Source: Microcystis wesenbergii NRERC-220
Lineage (GTDB): Bacteria; Cyanobacteriota; Cyanobacteriia; Cyanobacteriales; Microcystaceae
DNA length: 64,000 nucleotides
NCBI RefSeq assembly: GCF_032027425.1
Contig: NZ_JAVSJA010000001.1
Location: forward strand, 3,670,001-3,734,000
Direction of reading: 5' to 3'
Shown: positions 25,896 to 34,909 of the stretch, piece after piece
How the letters are laid out: each line of letters opens with the position of its first letter
Numbering within the stretch: position 1 is the first letter of the stretch
Translations under genes and position numbers: made by a program
Notes under the pieces: generated by a model
The model's database searches: none
What the model saw: only the letters and a program-made list of their open reading frames with translations
What the model was told of the DNA's origin: nothing

Positions 25896-25959
25896 TGGTA
25901 GTCCTCACCCCAACCCCTCTCCCAGAAGGGGATCGGTGAGGCAATTAACCATCTCTTGT

Positions 25960-27135
25960 TTATTTTTCCTTGAGTCGAAATAGTAAAAACTGATTGACCT
26001 GATTGGGATTAAAATTATTATCACTGACTAAAATCAAAGAGCGACTACCATCCGGTAATCTTGGACCGAGGGTCATTCCTTCCAAATTATCTAAATCAAT
26101 CCCCAAAGTCCCTAAATCTAGTAATAATTTTTTCCGCAAGGGTTGCACCTGTAAAGCTTCTAATTCTCCCGGTATCCGAGCAATTTTCGACGTATCAGTG
26201 GCACTCCCATTAACTACCTGAAATAGTTTCGCTCCAAAACCTTCTAAACCAAAAGTTCGCTCTAAACTGAGAAAATAACCCTCTTTTTCTAAAGCTAATA
26301 ATTCCGTTAAACCGTAGTATCTCGCACCACTGGGTGGCTCATCTAACACATACAATTGTTCTGATACTAACACAGGCGCACCAATCGGATCGATCACATA
26401 ATGAAGAAGTCGCACTCTGAGATTTTCTGCTCTTTTTCCCGTGGGACTATCTTGAATTAAAGCGCTTTCTGTGGCAGTAAACAAACGAAAAGGATCGTCT
26501 TTGAGAGTGCTGGTAATCCCTAAAGTTAAGGATTCAAATCCTAAATTATCCCCGATTCCTTTTTGATTGCTATCATCCGGTAAAAAGCGATTAGGAATTA
26601 ACAAAGACTCCTTTAATTGTCCCTGCAAATCAAATTCAGCCACAAAAGGAGCAATTCCCTCTTTAACCGCACCTTCACTGGAAATAAACAAAGTTTGTCG
26701 GGGCGAAAAAGCGATACCTTCTGGGTCGATCGATCCCTTTTTAAAAGTTTCTCCCTTGCCATCTTTTAGGAACGTGACCGCCTCTAAATTAACTTTTTCG
26801 ATTTTTTCACCATTTATCTGCAAACTAGCCCGATAAAAGCGGGCCGGAGCTTTCTGAGAACGATCATCACTGAGGAGATAAAAGCGGTTATTGGCACGAT
26901 CATAGCTAATTGCCGATAATCCCCCCACCCTTGTCCCTTGATAATCCGCTTCTGGTAATTGATATTCTCCCAAAAACTCGACCGAGAGGGGTAGAAACAT
27001 TCGTTGTTCTGCTAAAACTTGCGGGGAGACACCACAGGACCCCAGACTAAAGGTTACAATCAAACTAGCAATTAAACCCAAAATTGGGAAACGAAAATTT
27101 TCGGCAGTCAGTCTCTTATAGAATTGATCGATCAC
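25960..27135 (-). CDS. Esterase-like phytase-family lipoprotein
   Basis: A 391-residue secreted or membrane-anchored protein. Residues 17-34 form a lipoprotein signal ending in the lipobox LGSC with C34. The mature part has repeated beta-propeller-like blades, including GGLSAISYDRANNRFYLLSD, DPEGIAFSPRQTLFISSEG, GFESLTLGITSTLK and LEGMTLGPRLPDGSRSLILV, which fit the phytase-like esterase family. Catalysis is unproven. It is divergent from the TPR gene with a 37-base gap. Confidence 0.82.
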   Translation of the reverse strand: MIDQFYKRLTAENFRFPILGLIASLIVTFSLGSCGVSPQVLAEQRMFLPLSVEFLGEYQLPEADYQGTRVGGLSAISYDRANNRFYLLSDDRSQKAPARFYRASLQINGEKIEKVNLEAVTFLKDGKGETFKKGSIDPEGIAFSPRQTLFISSEGAVKEGIAPFVAEFDLQGQLKESLLIPNRFLPDDSNQKGIGDNLGFESLTLGITSTLKDDPFRLFTATESALIQDSPTGKRAENLRVRLLHYVIDPIGAPVLVSEQLYVLDEPPSGARYYGLTELLALEKEGYFLSLERTFGLEGFGAKLFQVVNGSATDTSKIARIPGELEALQVQPLRKKLLLDLGTLGIDLDNLEGMTLGPRLPDGSRSLILVSDNNFNPNQVNQFLLFRLKEK

Positions 27136-27172
27136 AAAATATCACCCTCTACTACGCTCCTATCAATCTATT

Positions 27173-28363
27173 ATGCTACGTTTTTCTCTCAGTTTATGGC
27201 TCTGTTTGATCGGTACTTCCCTTCCTCTCCTAGCACAAACAGAAACTCCTGCACCCAATCCCCTCGAAACTCCCCTACAAAGTCCTTTATTGCCGGCAAT
27301 CGATCGCCCTTTAACTCCCTTAGAGCGTCGTCAACTGTTATTATACATCGATCAACGCGATGCTGAAGCTCAAGCTAAATACGATGGGGGATTAAATGAG
27401 GAAGCTTTTCCTATCTGGTATGAAGTGATTAAATTAAATCGTTATTTAGGGGCAAAAGAAGAAGTAAAATCTTTGGGAAAAGTGGGGTTAGCAGCTTGGA
27501 ATCGAGATCGAACCGAGGAGGTTAAATTAATTACTGCTCGTTTAAAATCTCTGCAACAAACCGCAGAAACTAACCAGACAATGGACGGGGAATTATTAGC
27601 ATTACTAGGTACATCATATCAACAGGTACGAGCTTTTAATGAGGCGATAATCATCTATGATCAAATTCTAGCTGATGCCAGACAATCTGGGGATAATGTG
27701 GCAGTAGAAGCAACTTTAAATAAACTTGGTCAAATTCATTTATCCCGTTTTGATTATCAAAAAGCCGCTCCAGTATATGAGGAATTATTAACTATTTCTA
27801 AGGGGCAGAATAATTCTTTAACTCAAGGAATTTATTTGCAAAGACTAGCAGAAATTTATCGAGAATCTCTGCAACCAGCTAACGCAGTAAAAATTAAAGA
27901 AGAAATAGCTGAAACCCAGATCAGAAATCAGCAAATACAGTTAATCCCCGCTCTAAAAATTCAAATTGGTTTGGATTATCAAGCTTTAAAAGATGCAAAT
28001 AAAGCCAGCCAAAACTTTCAAGAAGCCTATTCTCTCGCTTTTGCTTTACAACAGTACGGCACCGCAGGAGAAGCTTTAAATAAGTTGGCCGAACTTTATA
28101 AAAGTTATCAACAGGTAGATTATGCTTTACAAATCTATCAAGAATTAATTAAAGTCCATGAATTGGGTTATAATTACTACGGTTTAATGAACACCTACGA
28201 TCAAATCGGTCAAATTTATCTAGAGAGAAAAAATTATCCCCAAGCTTTACTCGCTTTCCAAAAAGGCGCGGAATTAGCCCAAGCTATCCGTTATCGTGAA
28301 CAATATTTTCAAACCCAAATCACCCAAGTTAATCAAGCAATAAATAATCCTGAACAGTTTTGA
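27173..28363 (+). CDS. Secreted TPR-repeat protein
   Basis: A 396-residue protein with a signal peptide (cleavage near LLAQ, residue 22), then a Pro-rich linker, then about six TPR-like repeats such as AFNEAIIIYDQILADAR, DYQKAAPVYEELLTIS and NYPQALLAFQKGAELAQ. It is probably a periplasmic scaffold. It is divergent from the phytase-like lipoprotein gene, and both are exported. Partner unknown. Confidence 0.8.
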   Translation: MLRFSLSLWLCLIGTSLPLLAQTETPAPNPLETPLQSPLLPAIDRPLTPLERRQLLLYIDQRDAEAQAKYDGGLNEEAFPIWYEVIKLNRYLGAKEEVKSLGKVGLAAWNRDRTEEVKLITARLKSLQQTAETNQTMDGELLALLGTSYQQVRAFNEAIIIYDQILADARQSGDNVAVEATLNKLGQIHLSRFDYQKAAPVYEELLTISKGQNNSLTQGIYLQRLAEIYRESLQPANAVKIKEEIAETQIRNQQIQLIPALKIQIGLDYQALKDANKASQNFQEAYSLAFALQQYGTAGEALNKLAELYKSYQQVDYALQIYQELIKVHELGYNYYGLMNTYDQIGQIYLERKNYPQALLAFQKGAELAQAIRYREQYFQTQITQVNQAINNPEQF

Positions 28364-28433
28364 AGCCATCAGCCATCAGCTTTTTTATTCCTATATCCCT
28401 GATAACTGATAACTGATTCGCCACTTCTATCGG

Positions 28434-28724
28434 GTGTATCACTCCAGCCGTTTTGTGGGAGAATCCTTTGTTATTCGTCTTAATCACGAACTAAGCGGGG
28501 AACAGATCGAACAAATTAACCAAAACTTCGGCGATATCCTAGTTAAGGGGAAAATCGAACCTAGTCAAATTCTAGAACGAGAAAGTCGGGATTCCACCCA
28601 CCATTTACCCCGTCTAGTTTTTTACTTTAACGGCAAGAATTACGGACGCTTGTATCAGTTAATTGATCACATCAACGATTTGAGTCCTGTAGTTGCCCTC
28701 GAAGAGCATCCCGAAAGAAAATAA
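28434..28724 (+). CDS. Conserved small cyanobacterial protein of unknown function
   Basis: A 96-residue protein with GTG start at 28434. It has no signal peptide or membrane helix. The sequence (FVGESFVIRLNHELSGEQIE; HLPRLVFYFNGKNYGRLYQL) looks like an alpha/beta domain with coherent strand-helix pattern. Length and reading frame are convincing, but no family was recognised. It converges on the next gene with a 3-base gap. The start is uncertain because repeat sequence CTGATAACTGATAACTG runs just before it. Confidence 0.6.
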   Translation: MYHSSRFVGESFVIRLNHELSGEQIEQINQNFGDILVKGKIEPSQILERESRDSTHHLPRLVFYFNGKNYGRLYQLIDHINDLSPVVALEEHPERK

Positions 28725-28727
28725 ACC

Positions 28728-29117
28728 CTAGGCCAGAGTTTCCGGACAGTATCCTAAACCCTTAGTAAATTGTTGCCGAAAAACCTCTATATCTTGCTGA
28801 TCCGGGGTACCATGGGACACGATCGCCACTTGGTAACGACGCATGACATCAATAGGAGATTGTCCCGTTTCCAAACTCCAAAAAACCATCTGGAGACGCA
28901 TTTCCGGTTGATAGGGAATCCCTAACTCATTCATGTAGGCGCGAAAATCACCGTGTTGGCAAGGGGTGAGCATTTGATTAAACTTTATCTTGACCACCCA
29001 ACCATTAATCTGATGGATAACCGTCATCACGGAGGAGGGCAGATGAGTCATCGATCGCAGGTATTCGGTGACTCGTAGCGTTAGACTAGCGTTAGCAAGA
29101 AAATAGAGATAGTCCAT
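28728..29117 (-). CDS. Conserved protein of unknown function
   Basis: A 129-residue soluble protein. It has a first half of mixed strands (FLANASLTLRVTEYLRSM; VVKIKFNQMLTPCQHGDF) and a second half with YQVAIVSHGTPDQQDIEVF and a C-terminal Gly-Tyr-Cys-Pro. No domain was recognised. It converges with the preceding small gene and is divergent from queA. It is probably a cyanobacterial conserved hypothetical. Confidence 0.6.
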   Translation of the reverse strand: MDYLYFLANASLTLRVTEYLRSMTHLPSSVMTVIHQINGWVVKIKFNQMLTPCQHGDFRAYMNELGIPYQPEMRLQMVFWSLETGQSPIDVMRRYQVAIVSHGTPDQQDIEVFRQQFTKGLGYCPETLA

Positions 29118-29262
29118 AGTGGCCGCTGGGATGTTGGCTAATAGTCACGATTAGTGTTATATCTCTAGTCTGACGATAAACCGTTCCAGATACCAAGGGG
29201 AGAAATCCCCGATTTAGTGAAGTTCGCTTGGGTAGAATTACCCAACTTTTGCGAAGATCTTT

Positions 29263-30375
29263 ATGATGATAATGATGATGATCCCTGACCAATTACTCTC
29301 CAGCTACGATTATCACCTTCCTCCGGAGTTAATTGCCCAAAATCCCGCAGAACCCCGAGATAGTTCCCGTCTTTTGGTGGTAGATTCTCCCAATAGTCAT
29401 AATTTAGCTATTTTTCGGGATTTACCCACTTGGTTAGAGTCGGGGGATTTGCTGGTTTTCAACGATACCCGCGTGATTCCGGCCCGTTTATTTGGACGTA
29501 AAACCACGGGTGCCCCCGTAGAAATATTACTATTAGAAGAACAGGATGACCATCGTTGGTTATCTTTGGTGAAACCGGGAAAACGCTTTAAAGTCGGTTC
29601 AGAAGTCCTTTTTTATCCGAAAACAGGGCGAACGGAAGACAAAGAAAAATTATGGTCAGCGAAAGTAATCGATCGAGATCTGAACACCGGTGGTCGTCTG
29701 CTGGAATTTCAACGTCATCCCCAGCGTAGTTTTTGGGATATGTTGGAGGAGTACGGTCATATTCCTTTCCCCCCCTATGTCACCGAATCAGAGGCGGAAG
29801 AAGACCGTTATCAAACAGTTTACGGTGATAAACAGGGTTCTGTGGCCGCTCCCACGGCCGGATTACATTTTACTCCCGAATTATTCCATAAGCTCGCCCA
29901 GAAGGGCATAGATACCGCCTATATCACCCTTCATGTGGGAGTGGGAACCTTTCGTCCCGTGGAAGTGGAAAATATTACAGAACACCTAATGCACCAGGAA
30001 TTTTTGCAGATTTCCGCCGAAACTGCCGAAAAAATCGCCCAAACAAAGGCTAGAGGTGGCCGGGTTATCGCCGTGGGAACCACGGTAGCTCGCGCCTTGG
30101 AAGGGGCAATTAAAGAAACTAAGAGCGAGACATTAACCGCTTTTCAGGGAAAAACGAATTTATTTATCTATCCGAGTTATCAATGGCGGGTTATCGACGG
30201 CATGATCACTAATTTTCATCTACCCAAGTCCAGTTTAATGATGTTAGTCAGTGCCTTAATCGGACGGGAAAGACTACTGGCATTGTATCAAGCAGCTATT
30301 CAAGAGCGTTTTCGTTTCTATTCCTTCGGTGACGCTATGTTAATCCTACCCAGCGCTTGCAGCAGTAATCAGTAG
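29263..30375 (+). CDS. queA: S-adenosylmethionine:tRNA ribosyltransferase-isomerase
   Basis: Transfers and isomerises the ribosyl moiety of SAM onto 7-aminomethyl-7-deazaguanine in tRNA, forming epoxyqueuosine. The 370-residue protein has the full set of QueA motifs: [61 protein letters not shown] and [17 protein letters not shown]. Several ATGs occur at 29263-29280; the core begins just after them, so the true start may be 29278. Confidence 0.95.
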   Translation: MMIMMMIPDQLLSSYDYHLPPELIAQNPAEPRDSSRLLVVDSPNSHNLAIFRDLPTWLESGDLLVFNDTRVIPARLFGRKTTGAPVEILLLEEQDDHRWLSLVKPGKRFKVGSEVLFYPKTGRTEDKEKLWSAKVIDRDLNTGGRLLEFQRHPQRSFWDMLEEYGHIPFPPYVTESEAEEDRYQTVYGDKQGSVAAPTAGLHFTPELFHKLAQKGIDTAYITLHVGVGTFRPVEVENITEHLMHQEFLQISAETAEKIAQTKARGGRVIAVGTTVARALEGAIKETKSETLTAFQGKTNLFIYPSYQWRVIDGMITNFHLPKSSLMMLVSALIGRERLLALYQAAIQERFRFYSFGDAMLILPSACSSNQ

Positions 30376-30380
30376 TCAGG

Positions 30381-30503
30381 AGGCAAAAGGCAAAAGGCAA
30401 AAGGCAATAGGCAAAAGGCAAAAGGCAATAGGCAAAAGGCAATAGGCAAAAGGCAATAGGCAAAAGGCAATAGGCAAAAGGCAATAGGCAATAGGCAAAA
30501 GGC
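30381..30503. repeat. Heptanucleotide tandem array AGGCAAA/AGGCAAT
   Basis: About 17 units of a 7-base motif with A/T variation at one position, directly after queA. It is followed by the CACACCC array. It has no likely coding role on either strand; the minus-strand open frames here are low-complexity artefacts. Confidence 0.85.
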
Positions 30504-30513
30504 AGCTTTGTTC

Positions 30514-30617
30514 TCCCCACACCCCACACCCCACACCCCACACCCCACTTCCCACACCCCACACCCTACACCCCACACCCCACACCCCACACCCCACACC
30601 CCACACCCCCACTTCCC
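30514..30617. repeat. Heptanucleotide tandem array CACCCCA
   Basis: About 14 units of the complement of GGGTGTG, with two interruptions by ACTTCCC. The same motif occurs on the other strand at 32729-32762, 40311-40463 and 50806-50864. Together with the AGGCAAA array it fills the space between queA and the hli terminator. Confidence 0.85.
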
Positions 30618-30629
30618 AATCTCCAACTA

Positions 30630-30665
30630 AAAAAGGGGAAGAGCTATGCTCTTTCCCTTTTTTTT
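30630..30665 (-). terminator. Rho-independent terminator of the hli gene
   Basis: A-tract, AGGGGAAGAGC, a three-base loop, GCTCTTTCCCT and a T-tract make a strong stem with one G:U pair. On the minus strand it ends in a T-run and lies 50 bases after the hli stop. The mirror arrangement could also end queA transcripts. Confidence 0.75.
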
Positions 30666-30712
30666 ACAGTTAATTCAAGATGATTGTAGATGCACACCAA
30701 TCGAGGCTGAAA

Positions 30713-30856
30713 TTACATTAAGCCTAATTGAGCAAGGATGCCTTTGTGGGTTAAGTATTCCGTAGCTACGCCAATAACGAAACCGAGCATGGCTAAACGA
30801 CCATTCCAGTTTTCAGCGAAAGCGGTGAAGCCGAGTTTGTTTTCTTGCTTATCCAT
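30713..30856 (-). CDS. High-light-inducible protein (single-helix LHC-like)
   Basis: A 47-residue membrane protein of the Hlip/SCP family. It has MDKQENKLGFTAFAENWNGR and then LAMLGFVIGV as the chlorophyll-binding single helix; the motif ExxNGRxAMxGF is intact. The C-terminal tail is ATEYLTHKGILAQLGLM. Hlips bind chlorophyll and carotenoid and protect photosystem II assembly under high light. A ribosome-binding site AGGAAGG precedes the ATG. A terminator follows at 30630-30665. It is short enough to be missed by length-limited gene finding. Confidence 0.93.
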   Translation of the reverse strand: MDKQENKLGFTAFAENWNGRLAMLGFVIGVATEYLTHKGILAQLGLM

Positions 30857-31126
30857 GGTGAATTGCCTTCCTATAATAAAATTGCATTTGATTCAAGTGC
30901 TTGATATTAAATGTAACATAACTTCCCAGACTATGCAACATTTGTTTACATAAATTTTATTAATGTTGACCATAAACTTTTATGGGGGCAGGGTCAAGGG
31001 TTGGCAATGGCGGCCAAAAATCAAGCCTGATCTTAGTTCTAGGACTAAATAACCGTTTTCCCATCCCTGACCGAAAAAGATTACAATCAAGCGAAAGGTC
31101 AAGAATCGATCGCCATCGAGCGAGGA

Positions 31127-32695
31127 GTGAATATGCGCGCCTTACTGATTTATCCCGTTTTTCCGCCGACTTTCTGGTCCTATAACAAAATTCTGGAATT
31201 AGTTGATCGCAAAGTCTTACTTCCTCCCCTGGGTATGGTGACGGTGGCGGCGATTTTACCGCAGGAATGGGAATTTAAACTGGTCGATCGCAATATTCGG
31301 GCGGTGACAGAAGCAGAATGGGACTGGGCCGAAATAGTGATTCTTTCCGGCATGATTGTGCAACGTCAAGATTTAATCGAGCAAATTCACGAAGCCAAAC
31401 AACGGGGTAAACTGGTGGCCGTGGGTGGTCCCTATCCCACTTCTATCCCCCACGAAGTGGCTGAGGCCGATTTTCTGATTCTCGATGAGGGAGAAATCAC
31501 TATTCCGATGTTTGTGGAAGCATTGGCAAGAGGAGAAACCAAAGGTGTTTTCCGCACCACAGAAAAACCCGATGTGACAATTACCCCGGTTCCACGCTAC
31601 GATCTGCTCGATTTTGAAGCTTATGATTCCATGTCGGTGCAGTTTTCGCGGGGATGTCCCTTCCAGTGCGAATTTTGCGATATTATCGTTCTCTACGGTC
31701 GTAAACCCCGCACCAAAACCCCCGCACAATTATTAAAAGAATTAGATTATCTCTACGAATTAGGTTGGCGCCGGGGCGTGTTCATGGTGGATGATAATTT
31801 TATCGGTAACAAGCGCAACGTTAAATTACTCCTCAAAGAATTAAAGGTTTGGCAAGAAGAACACCAGTATCCTTTCCGGTTTAACACGGAAGCGTCGGTG
31901 GATTTAGCCGCCGATCCCGAATTAATGGAAATGATGGTCGATTGTTACTTTGATGCGGTCTTTTTAGGTATTGAAACCCCTGACGAAGAAAGTTTACAAT
32001 TAACCAAAAAATTCCAAAATACCCGTAGTTCCTTAACCGAGACGGTAGAAAAGATTATTAAAGCCGGATTGCGCCCCATGGCGGGATTTATCATCGGTTT
32101 TGATGGCGAGAAAAAAGGAGCGGCCGATCGCATTATTAATTTTGTCGAAGAAGCGGCCATTCCCACGGCTCTATTCGGAATGTTACAAGCTTTACCCAAT
32201 ACCGCCCTATGGACTCGCTTGGAAAAAGAAGGACGACTACGATTAACGGGGAAACAGGACATTAACCAAAGTACCCTAATGAATTTCGTTCCCACCCGGC
32301 CGATCGAAGATATTGCCACAGAATATATTGAAGCCTTCTGGAAATTGTACGATCCGGAGGTATTTCTCGATCGCACCTATCGCTGTTTCCTGAAATTAGG
32401 CGCACCTAAAGCGAAACCTGCCTTTAAACTGCCTCGCCGGGCCGATCTCTATGCCCTAGGGGTAATTATCTGGCGACAGGGCTTTAAACGTTCCACGCGC
32501 TGGAAATTCTGGCAGAATTTATTCGGTATTTTGCGCCATAATCCCGCCAACGCCGAACACTATATCACTGTCTGCGCCCACAACGAGCATTTCCTTGAAT
32601 ACCGTCAGATTGTCCGGGATGAAATTACGGCACAATTAGCCGAATTTCAACGCCAAGAGGCATTAACAGCGGAAAAAACCGCCATAGCGGCCTAA
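31127..32695 (+). CDS. B12-binding domain radical SAM protein (DUF4070-type)
   Basis: A 522-residue enzyme. Residues about 1-140 are a Rossmann-like cobalamin-binding domain; residues 173-190 hold the radical SAM cluster motif with C177, C181 and C184 (FSRGCPFQCEFCDII). The C-terminal part (FVPTRPIEDIATEYIEAFW; AKPAFKLPRR) fits the DUF4070 extension. The family includes methylases such as HpnP and others; I cannot assign the substrate. The classic DxHxxG cobalamin ligand is not obvious, as in related proteins of this class. The start may be the second Met. Confidence 0.88.
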   Translation: MNMRALLIYPVFPPTFWSYNKILELVDRKVLLPPLGMVTVAAILPQEWEFKLVDRNIRAVTEAEWDWAEIVILSGMIVQRQDLIEQIHEAKQRGKLVAVGGPYPTSIPHEVAEADFLILDEGEITIPMFVEALARGETKGVFRTTEKPDVTITPVPRYDLLDFEAYDSMSVQFSRGCPFQCEFCDIIVLYGRKPRTKTPAQLLKELDYLYELGWRRGVFMVDDNFIGNKRNVKLLLKELKVWQEEHQYPFRFNTEASVDLAADPELMEMMVDCYFDAVFLGIETPDEESLQLTKKFQNTRSSLTETVEKIIKAGLRPMAGFIIGFDGEKKGAADRIINFVEEAAIPTALFGMLQALPNTALWTRLEKEGRLRLTGKQDINQSTLMNFVPTRPIEDIATEYIEAFWKLYDPEVFLDRTYRCFLKLGAPKAKPAFKLPRRADLYALGVIIWRQGFKRSTRWKFWQNLFGILRHNPANAEHYITVCAHNEHFLEYRQIVRDEITAQLAEFQRQEALTAEKTAIAA

Positions 32696-33174
32696 TTAGG
32701 GTATGCTGAAAAAGTTTTTCCTGGGGGCAGGGTGTGGGGTGTGGGGTGTGGGGTGTGGGGTTTTACCGGTTTTGAGGGGGCCAATTACCTAATTTTCAGG
32801 AAAAAAGTCCCGGAATTTTCCCCCTGATCACTCCCATGCCCAGTACTTTTTGATTGACAAAAAGTCTAAAAGTCTTACCCAACAAGGTTTTTAGATTTAT
32901 TCAGCAGCTCCTAATTATTCCGAGGATGGGTTTATTTACCCATCCTTAACATTTTCTGTCCTGATGGTGGACGATCGATAAATCAATACTATTCCTATTT
33001 TCCGGTTAAAAATTCCCTCAATCTCTGCCAAAGCAATTCAGTATAATTTCTTAATTTTCTAGATATAACTACATTTTGTCCTTAAAATGTTAGCTGGAAT
33101 ACTGAAGAAATCGAGAAAATCTGGATAAAGCCAGTATTTTTAGCTCCTTAACCCTATAAATCAAGCTAAAATCA
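32696..33174. other. Intergenic region with a short GGGTGTG array
   Basis: A 479-base spacer. It holds about five GGGTGTG units at 32729-32762. The rest is AT-rich and shows no convincing frame, RNA gene or terminator beyond short inverted repeats. The promoter for the downstream baeRF-like gene is presumably in its last 150 bases. Confidence 0.4.
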
Positions 33175-34254
33175 ATGATTACTCGTCAAGAACTTAAGAA
33201 ACTACAATCCTTAACTCAAATACCCGCCCTTTCCATTCTCTTACCTACCCATCGCACCTCACCGGATAACAAACAAGACCCTATTCTCGTTAAAAATTTG
33301 GTCGATGAAGCAAAGCGCCGATTATCGGCAGAATTCTCTAAACGTGAAATCGAACCTTTGTTCGAGCGCCTCGATAGTCTAGTGGCTGAAATAGATTATC
33401 CTTATACTCTAGATGGATTAGCTCTCTATATTGGTCCGGATATTGCCAAGCTTTATAACTTGCCTTTTTCTGTCCAGGCAAGAGTTGTCATCGATAAAAC
33501 CTTTGCCACACGGGATTTAGTTTATGGATTACATCGAGAACAACCCTATTGGCTGTTACTATTAAGTCAGGGTTCTACTCGTTTAATCTCAGCTACAGGA
33601 GAAACTCTCGAAGAAATTCGCGATCAGAATTTTCCCTTAGAAATGACCGGACCGGGGGCCACTGCACCACTGCCCTTTGATGCCGATACCAGTTATCTAG
33701 ATGATAGAATCCGGCGATTTTTCCAACAGGTAGATAATGCTCTGGGTGAATACATTGACATTGATGATTCTTCCCCTTTGATTGTGGGTGGAGTGGTTCG
33801 TCAAATTTCCTTCTTTCAAGAAGTTTCACAGTACACATCAGCAATTGTTGGCACTTTAACGGGCAATTTTGACAAAACCTCACTGCCAGAATTAATTCCG
33901 CAAGTATTGCCGATTATGCATTCAGTGCGTCAGACTCAAAAAACTGAAGCCCTGCAAGCTTTGGATGCGGCAGTCAGCGCTCAAAAAGTTATCTCTACCC
34001 TGGGAGAAGTGTGGCGTTTAGCGCAGGAAGGTCGAGGAAAATTGTTATTAGTGGAGAAAAATTACCATGTACCCGCAGTTTTAAGCGAAAACGGTGATTT
34101 GATACTAGTGGAAAACGTCGGTGGTACGGAGGTAATCGATGATGCAGTGGATGAAATTATCGAAGCGGTATTGGCCAAGGGAGGACGTGTAGCTTTAGTC
34201 GAGGAGGATTCCTTGAACGATTACCAAAAAATCGCCTTGATTTTACGTTATTAG
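33175..34254 (+). CDS. baeRF-family protein (archaeo-eukaryotic release-factor-like)
   Basis: A 359-residue cytosolic protein resembling the bacterial family 3 of archaeo-eukaryotic release-factor-like proteins. Features are PALSILLPTHRTSPDNKQDP, YWLLLLSQGSTRLISATG (the first beta domain), SPLIVGGVVRQISFF, GRGKLLLVEKNYHVPA and the C-terminal EIIEAVLAKGGRVALVEEDS. By family such proteins may act on stalled ribosomes or tRNA; no test of activity is possible here. It faces moaE with a 2-base gap. Confidence 0.75.
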   Translation: MITRQELKKLQSLTQIPALSILLPTHRTSPDNKQDPILVKNLVDEAKRRLSAEFSKREIEPLFERLDSLVAEIDYPYTLDGLALYIGPDIAKLYNLPFSVQARVVIDKTFATRDLVYGLHREQPYWLLLLSQGSTRLISATGETLEEIRDQNFPLEMTGPGATAPLPFDADTSYLDDRIRRFFQQVDNALGEYIDIDDSSPLIVGGVVRQISFFQEVSQYTSAIVGTLTGNFDKTSLPELIPQVLPIMHSVRQTQKTEALQALDAAVSAQKVISTLGEVWRLAQEGRGKLLLVEKNYHVPAVLSENGDLILVENVGGTEVIDDAVDEIIEAVLAKGGRVALVEEDSLNDYQKIALILRY

Positions 34255-34256
34255 AC

Positions 34257-34700
34257 CTAACACTCCGTTTCACAGGCCCCAATACTAACCCATTGACTAG
34301 AACCATCAGACCAGTATTCTTTTTTCCAGATGGGGGCATTATGCTTGAGAGTATCAATAGCATAACGACAGGCTGCGAAAGCTTCCCCCCGATGGGGACA
34401 ACCCACAGCTACTAAGACACTAATGTCCCCGATTTGTAGCTTACCGGTGCGATGGTGAATGACAACTCGATTGGTATCCGGCCAGGTTTGCCGAATTTGC
34501 CCGGCAATTTGCCGGAAAACCTCGATTGCCATGGGTTCGTAGGCCTGATAATCAAGATAAATAACCGGTTTACCGTCGGTTTGCTCCCGTACAGTGCCAC
34601 TCATTAGTACAATAGCACCATTAGCCCCATCATCGGCTAATTGATATACTTCCTGCAAAGATAAGGGAGCAAAACTGATGCGAAAACTATTTGGTGTCAT
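34257..34700 (-). CDS. moaE: Molybdopterin synthase catalytic subunit
   Basis: Inserts two sulfurs into precursor Z (cPMP) with MoaD to form molybdopterin. The 147-residue MoaE shows GAIVLMSGTVREQTDGKPV, LDYQAYEPMA, VIHHRTGKLQIGDISVLVAV and the active-site region AIDTLKHNAPIWKKE with the conserved Lys. No moaD lies next to it. The gene is flanked upstream by a repeat element. Confidence 0.93.
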   Translation of the reverse strand: MTPNSFRISFAPLSLQEVYQLADDGANGAIVLMSGTVREQTDGKPVIYLDYQAYEPMAIEVFRQIAGQIRQTWPDTNRVVIHHRTGKLQIGDISVLVAVGCPHRGEAFAACRYAIDTLKHNAPIWKKEYWSDGSSQWVSIGACETEC

Positions 34701-34710
34701 GGATGCTTTT

Positions 34711-34893
34711 TTCAGTGATCAGTAAACAGTAAACAGTAATCAGTAAATAGTAATCAGTAAATAGTAAATAGTAATCAGTGAAGTGAAAAGACGAAAAGAC
34801 AGCACTGTTAATGCCATTTAATACTCCTCACTTGATACCGCTCACTGAAAACTCAAATCTGATAACTGATCACTGATAACTGATAACTGATTC
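34711..34893. repeat. Third copy of the CAGTAATCAGT-armed repeat
   Basis: Has expanded CAGTAAATAGTAATCAGT arms on the left, a core with GACAGCACTGTTAATGCCAT, and ACTGATAACTG units on the right. The core is closest to the copy at 1742-1861. It separates moaE from prmA. Confidence 0.6.
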
Positions 34894-34909
34894 AAGGCTG
34901 ACAGCTATA

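Noticed and set aside
29092-29292. 66-residue minus-strand frame upstream of queA
   Set aside because: Overlaps the divergent promoter region and the small conserved gene at 28728-29117 in another frame; starts in His-rich low-complexity sequence.
30335-30626. Three overlapping minus-strand open frames rich in CLLPFAY or GVWGVGC repeats
   Set aside because: They are translations of the 7-base arrays in all three frames. A 7-base unit is never in phase with a stop, so long frames arise by chance.
30738-30953. 71-residue plus-strand frame over the hli gene
   Set aside because: The minus strand encodes a perfect Hlip with chlorophyll-binding motif, ribosome-binding site and terminator.
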